The position numbers and the translations under genes are program-made. Source: Butyricicoccus_A sp963588905 (GTDB taxonomy: Bacteria > Bacillota > Clostridia > Oscillospirales > Butyricicoccaceae). From it: 34,655 bases of DNA. Shown one piece after another: positions 31,603 through 34,655 of this stretch (positions are counted from its first letter, which is position 1; each line of letters opens with the position of its first letter). The stretch is from assembly GCA_963588905.1 (NCBI GenBank), contig CAVAJF010000016.1, positions 1 to 34,655 on the forward strand. Direction: 5' to 3'. The notes beneath the pieces were generated by a model. The model did no database searches, had not been told where the DNA came from, and saw only the letters and a program-made list of their open reading frames with translations.

Positions 31603-33012
31603 GTATGTACATAACAGACTTTGAGCAATTGCAGACAGCTTTTCGATGGTACATAAAATATCTTGTCGGGTCGTTTGTGGATTGATGGTGCACATGCGTA
31701 AAACCTTTTTATTGTGCAATTCGGTAGTAAAGATTTCTGCATATCCGCTGCTCGTCATTATTTGCGAGATTTGATTGTTGAGTGCATCGAGATGGGACGT
31801 GGAGACGACGGCGGGCGCATAGCGGAAATTCACAATGCCGAGTTGTGCCGGTGAGATGATTTCCCAATCTGGCAGATGCCGGATGGTATTCTCAGCAAGC
31901 TGCGCCAGTTCACAGCCATGGTCGATCACTTGCCCCAGCGCGTCTGTTCCCGAGGTTTGAACGGTCAACCAAAGCTTGAGACAGCGTGCTGGACGGGTTA
32001 GTTCTGGTCCCAAATCCCAAAATTCTATGCTGTTTTCTTCGGATTGTGCATCACGCAGATATTCCGGATGAGCGGCAAAGCTATGGACAAGCGCAGATTC
32101 ATTGCGCACGAGCACCATGCTGCATCCATAGGTTTGCAGCATCCATTTGTGTGCATCCCAACTGATACTGTCAGAACATTCGATGCCGGAAAGTTTGCGC
32201 TTTTGTGTTGGAGAAAGCAGGGCAGAGGCGCCAAATGCACCGTCTACATGCATCCATAAGTCATATTTGCGGCATAAAGCCGCGATTTCTGGCAATGGAT
32301 CGACACTGCCGGTATTCGTGGTGCCGACAGAGGCGACAATAGCAAATGGCTTTTTCTGTTGAGATAGATCGTCAACAATTGCCTGTGTACATTGGCAAAT
32401 GTCCATGCGGAACGCTTCGTCGGTTGGAATGATACGAATTTGATCCGGCCGAAAACCAATAATTCGTAAGCCTTTAGAAACAGAAGCGTGCGTTTGATCG
32501 GAAACATAGATAACAGCACGGCTGCGTTCTTCATAGGTCAGCTTGCTGTCGCGGGCAGCAGTTAAAGCGGTTAAATTGGCGATGGAACCGCCGGAAACAA
32601 ATAATCCGCCGCTTTCCGATGGATAGCCTGCCAAATCACACATCCAGCGGATGAGCTTTTTCTCAATGAGATATGCCGCTGGTGCATTGCTCTGACAGCT
32701 GTGATGCGGATTATATGCGTTAGTGAGAACATCTCCAGCCCAAGAAAGCGGAGTGGCAGTTGATGGAATGCAGGAAAAATAGCGCGGATGCTGCGCTAAA
32801 ACAGTATTTGCATATATAGTCTGAAGCATTTCTTGATAGACTTCTGAAAAAGGGCGGCCGTCTGAAGAAATGGACTGTTTCTTTATTTGTGAGATATTTT
32901 CCTGTAATGCAGGTTGAAATACTGGTTTGGACGGCATTGTATCATAAAAATGAATCACTTCATGAACAAAATTTGTCATGTGCTGCTCAATGTCCTGCTG
33001 ATAAAATTGCAT
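31591..33012 (-). CDS. Aromatic L-amino acid decarboxylase, tryptophan decarboxylase-like
   Basis: A group II PLP-dependent decarboxylase of 473 residues that should turn an aromatic amino acid into its amine. The cofactor lysine is K289 in ISWDAHKW, the PLP-pyridine aspartate is D257 in MHVDGAFG, the stacking histidine is H175 in SDQTHASV, and a substrate-pocket histidine is in AYNPHH (103/104). From memory, stretches such as THxSVxKGLRIIG, ISWDAHKW, QTYGC and ELTRPAR match the tryptamine-forming decarboxylase of Ruminococcus gnavus closely, so tryptophan is the favoured substrate; phenylalanine or tyrosine are alternatives. ATG 33012 follows AGAGGGA, and the reading from TTG 33027 overlaps that ribosome site. 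It is divergent from a LysR regulator. Confidence 0.9.
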   Translation of the reverse strand: MQFYQQDIEQHMTNFVHEVIHFYDTMPSKPVFQPALQENISQIKKQSISSDGRPFSEVYQEMLQTIYANTVLAQHPRYFSCIPSTATPLSWAGDVLTNAYNPHHSCQSNAPAAYLIEKKLIRWMCDLAGYPSESGGLFVSGGSIANLTALTAARDSKLTYEERSRAVIYVSDQTHASVSKGLRIIGFRPDQIRIIPTDEAFRMDICQCTQAIVDDLSQQKKPFAIVASVGTTNTGSVDPLPEIAALCRKYDLWMHVDGAFGASALLSPTQKRKLSGIECSDSISWDAHKWMLQTYGCSMVLVRNESALVHSFAAHPEYLRDAQSEENSIEFWDLGPELTRPARCLKLWLTVQTSGTDALGQVIDHGCELAQLAENTIRHLPDWEIISPAQLGIVNFRYAPAVVSTSHLDALNNQISQIMTSSGYAEIFTTELHNKKVLRMCTINPQTTRQDILCTIEKLSAIAQSLLCTYKKA

Positions 33013-33124
33013 ATGTTTCCCTCTCAATCTTGATTTTGTGATATATCCATGCTATCATACGATTAACTATTTGTAAAATTCATAAATTTCATAGAAACGA
33101 TGAAAAATATTGAATGGTGAAAAT

Positions 33125-34009
33125 ATGGAACTTCGGAATCTTATCACATTTGTACGTATTGCAGAGGTAAAAAATTTTTCAAAATCGGCACAGCTGCTGG
33201 GGTATTCACAGTCGGCGGTAACCATGCAGATCAAGCAGCTGGAACAGGAGCTGGGCAGGCAGCTGTTTGAGCGAATTGGCAAACAGGTAAAATTGACACA
33301 GGCGGGAGAACGACTGCTTCCGTATGCATTAGAGATTCTCAATACAGCGCAAAAAGCGCAAAGCATGGTTCGAGAAAACGAACAGATTACCGGACATTTA
33401 CGCATTGGAACCTGCGAGTCCTATGTGATTGGCGTGCTGCCGCAGGCACTCGCGGCATTTCAACAGCAATGTCCAAACGTTGAGGTGCAGGTGCAAACAG
33501 GGTTGACAACGGATTTGTTTCATCGGTTGCGTCAAAATGATATTGATTTGCTGTTTTTTCTTGACCGAAAACTGTATTTTCCGGAATGGATCAAAGTGTT
33601 TGAACGACCGGAACATAGTTTTTTTGTTGCCTCTGCAAAATCAAAACTGGCAGATAAAACGCGTATTTCTACCGAACGATTGTTGCAAGAGCCATTGTTT
33701 TTGACAGAGAAAGGTATTAGTTATCGGTATGCGATGGAGCAGAAAATGGCAGAACAGGGATTTGCTCTGCATCCGTTTTTAGAGATTGGAAATACAGATG
33801 TTATCACACAATTTGTATTGCAAAATAAAGGAATCTCTTTTTTACCTAATTATGTTGTAGCACCGTATATACAAAACGGTACGTTGGTAAAGTTGGATAC
33901 AGAGTGCCCGGAAATTACGATGTGGAGCCAATTGGTTTATCACAGAAATAAATATATTACACCGCAAATGGAAAAAATGATTGCAATTATGACACAAACA
34001 GGCAGCTGA
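33125..34009 (+). CDS. LysR family transcriptional regulator
   Basis: A 294-residue regulator. The N-terminal winged helix (about 1-60) has the LysR pattern MELRNLITFVRIAEVKNFSK, AQLLGYSQSAVTMQIKQLEQELGRQLFER and LTQAGERLL. Residues from about 90 on form the two-lobed ligand-binding domain (LRIGTCESYVIGVLP; VITQFVLQNKGISFLPNYVV). The ATG at 33125 is chosen over TTG 33110; GGTGA five bases upstream is the only ribosome-like site. It is divergent from the aromatic decarboxylase gene with a 112-base gap, the usual position for a LysR activator of its neighbour, so an aromatic amino acid or amine is a plausible co-inducer. The AT-rich gap shows no convincing T-N11-A palindrome. Confidence 0.93.
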   Translation: MELRNLITFVRIAEVKNFSKSAQLLGYSQSAVTMQIKQLEQELGRQLFERIGKQVKLTQAGERLLPYALEILNTAQKAQSMVRENEQITGHLRIGTCESYVIGVLPQALAAFQQQCPNVEVQVQTGLTTDLFHRLRQNDIDLLFFLDRKLYFPEWIKVFERPEHSFFVASAKSKLADKTRISTERLLQEPLFLTEKGISYRYAMEQKMAEQGFALHPFLEIGNTDVITQFVLQNKGISFLPNYVVAPYIQNGTLVKLDTECPEITMWSQLVYHRNKYITPQMEKMIAIMTQTGS

Positions 34010-34033
34010 TGGATTTCAGCTGCCTGTTTGTGT
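33992..34033. terminator. Long perfect palindrome terminator between LysR and galT
   Basis: An 18-pair perfect stem (33992-34009 with 34016-34033) and a six-base loop. The arm GCCTGTTTGTGT carries the T-rich part. The last codons and stop of the LysR gene are inside the stem. It can serve both convergent genes. Confidence 0.8.
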
Positions 34034-34038
34034 AAAAA

Positions 34039-34655
34039 TCAATGAATCGATCGTGCAAATCGCAAAAATGCCTGTTTACCTGCTTCATCTCGCTTGAACA
34101 CGCTTGCGTGCTCCAATACCTGAGAGAACACGATGCCGACTTCCTTTTGCAGAATGTCCATGACGTTTTCCTTGGTGAAGGTATAGCGCGTTTTCAGCTC
34201 GTTTGCCCAAGCGGCATGCGATGCCGTGCGTTCGTCTGCGGTCAGATCCGCACCGGAAACCAGCGCATCTGCCACAGCGGCAAGTTCGGTTTTCAGTCGT
34301 GCCGGAAGAACGGCCAAGCCCATTACTTCAATCAGACCGATATTTTCTTTCTTGATGTGATGCAACTGCGCATGTGGGTGATACACGCCGAGCGGGTGTT
34401 CCTTGGTTGTGATATTGTTTCGCAAGACCAGATCCAACTCAAACTTGCCATCCCGCATTCGTGCGATTGGTGTAATCGTGTTGTGCGGTTCACCGTCAGT
34501 TTCGGCAAAGATAAAGGCGTCTTTGTCGGTATATCCACGCCATGCGGCGAGAATTTTGGATGCCAGTTCGACAAGCTGGTTATCATCAGTACTTCTCAGT
34601 CGAATGACAGACATCGGCCATTTGACAATGCCTGCTTCGATCTGTTCAAAGCCCT
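34039..34655 (-). CDS. galT: UTP-hexose-1-phosphate (galactose-1-phosphate) uridylyltransferase class II, C-terminal part
   Basis: The last 204 residues of a class II GalT, the Firmicutes form of the Leloir-pathway enzyme that exchanges UMP between UDP-glucose and galactose 1-phosphate. The reading frame stays open to the window edge (the residues before M at 34614 read GFEQIEAGIVKWP), so the start and the catalytic part lie outside. The visible part has WPMSVIRLRS, HPLGVYHPHAQLHHIKKENIGLIEVMG and FSQVLEHASVFKRDEAG, typical of the C-terminal domain. Full-length relatives have about 490-500 residues. It probably belongs to a gal operon that continues to the right. Confidence 0.92.
   Translation of the reverse strand, partial: GFEQIEAGIVKWPMSVIRLRSTDDNQLVELASKILAAWRGYTDKDAFIFAETDGEPHNTITPIARMRDGKFELDLVLRNNITTKEHPLGVYHPHAQLHHIKKENIGLIEVMGLAVLPARLKTELAAVADALVSGADLTADERTASHAAWANELKTRYTFTKENVMDILQKEVGIVFSQVLEHASVFKRDEAGKQAFLRFARSIH

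Noticed and set aside
33013..33124. LysR T-N11-A operator between the decarboxylase and LysR genes
   Set aside because: The gap is AT-rich and gives several imperfect repeats; none stands out from chance.
1..34655. CRISPR arrays, insertion sequences or prophage genes
   Set aside because: No regularly spaced repeats, transposase motifs, paired terminal repeats or phage genes were seen.

Overview
The window looks like chromosomal DNA of a Gram-positive anaerobe of class Clostridia. Evidence: a UGG-specific T-box ahead of trpEGDCFBA, a surface nuclease anchored by SLH repeats, a sodium-pump oxaloacetate decarboxylase split into four genes, a butyrate-type CoA-transferase, ANTAR and HxlR regulators, many TTG starts and AGGAGG-like ribosome sites. 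Proline is written almost only as CCG and base composition is roughly balanced. That fits a gut butyrate producer of the Butyricicoccus/Agathobaculum kind, but the genus is an inference. No insertion sequence, phage gene or CRISPR array was seen.

Layout. At 1-53 lies the 5' part of a tRNA-Gln (minus). Plus-strand genes follow: typA and ridA; a four-gene operon of sigma factor, six-helix membrane protein, ABC ATPase and permease; a Nim-like flavoprotein; and a lipoprotein beta-N-acetylhexosaminidase. From 7.7 to 20.3 kb everything is on the minus strand: phosphodiesterase plus CoA-transferase, the oadA-oadG-biotin carrier-oadB operon, and the complete trpEGDCFBA operon behind its T-box. Glycogen phosphorylase (plus) starts from a strong promoter at 20.5 kb.

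From 23 kb the content is more accessory: an HxlR repressor divergent from a radical SAM plus ANTAR pair with a palindromic operator between them; a secreted SLH nuclease with an uncharacterised 140-residue partner; a two-component system divergent from a BCCT transporter; a nitroreductase whose promoter carries an inverted repeat; an aromatic amino acid decarboxylase that strongly resembles gut tryptophan decarboxylase, divergent from a LysR regulator; and the C-terminal part of a class II galT at the right edge.

How it fits together. The core picture is an amino-acid and sugar fermenter: glycogen breakdown (glgP), oxaloacetate decarboxylation coupled to sodium export (oad), acyl-CoA:acetate exchange, and tryptophan synthesis controlled by tRNA-Trp charging. 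The most interesting parts are the candidate tryptamine-forming decarboxylase in a genome that also makes tryptophan, and the HxlR/radical SAM/ANTAR module, whose cluster motif is CX4CX2C and whose ANTAR protein has a degenerate receiver domain.
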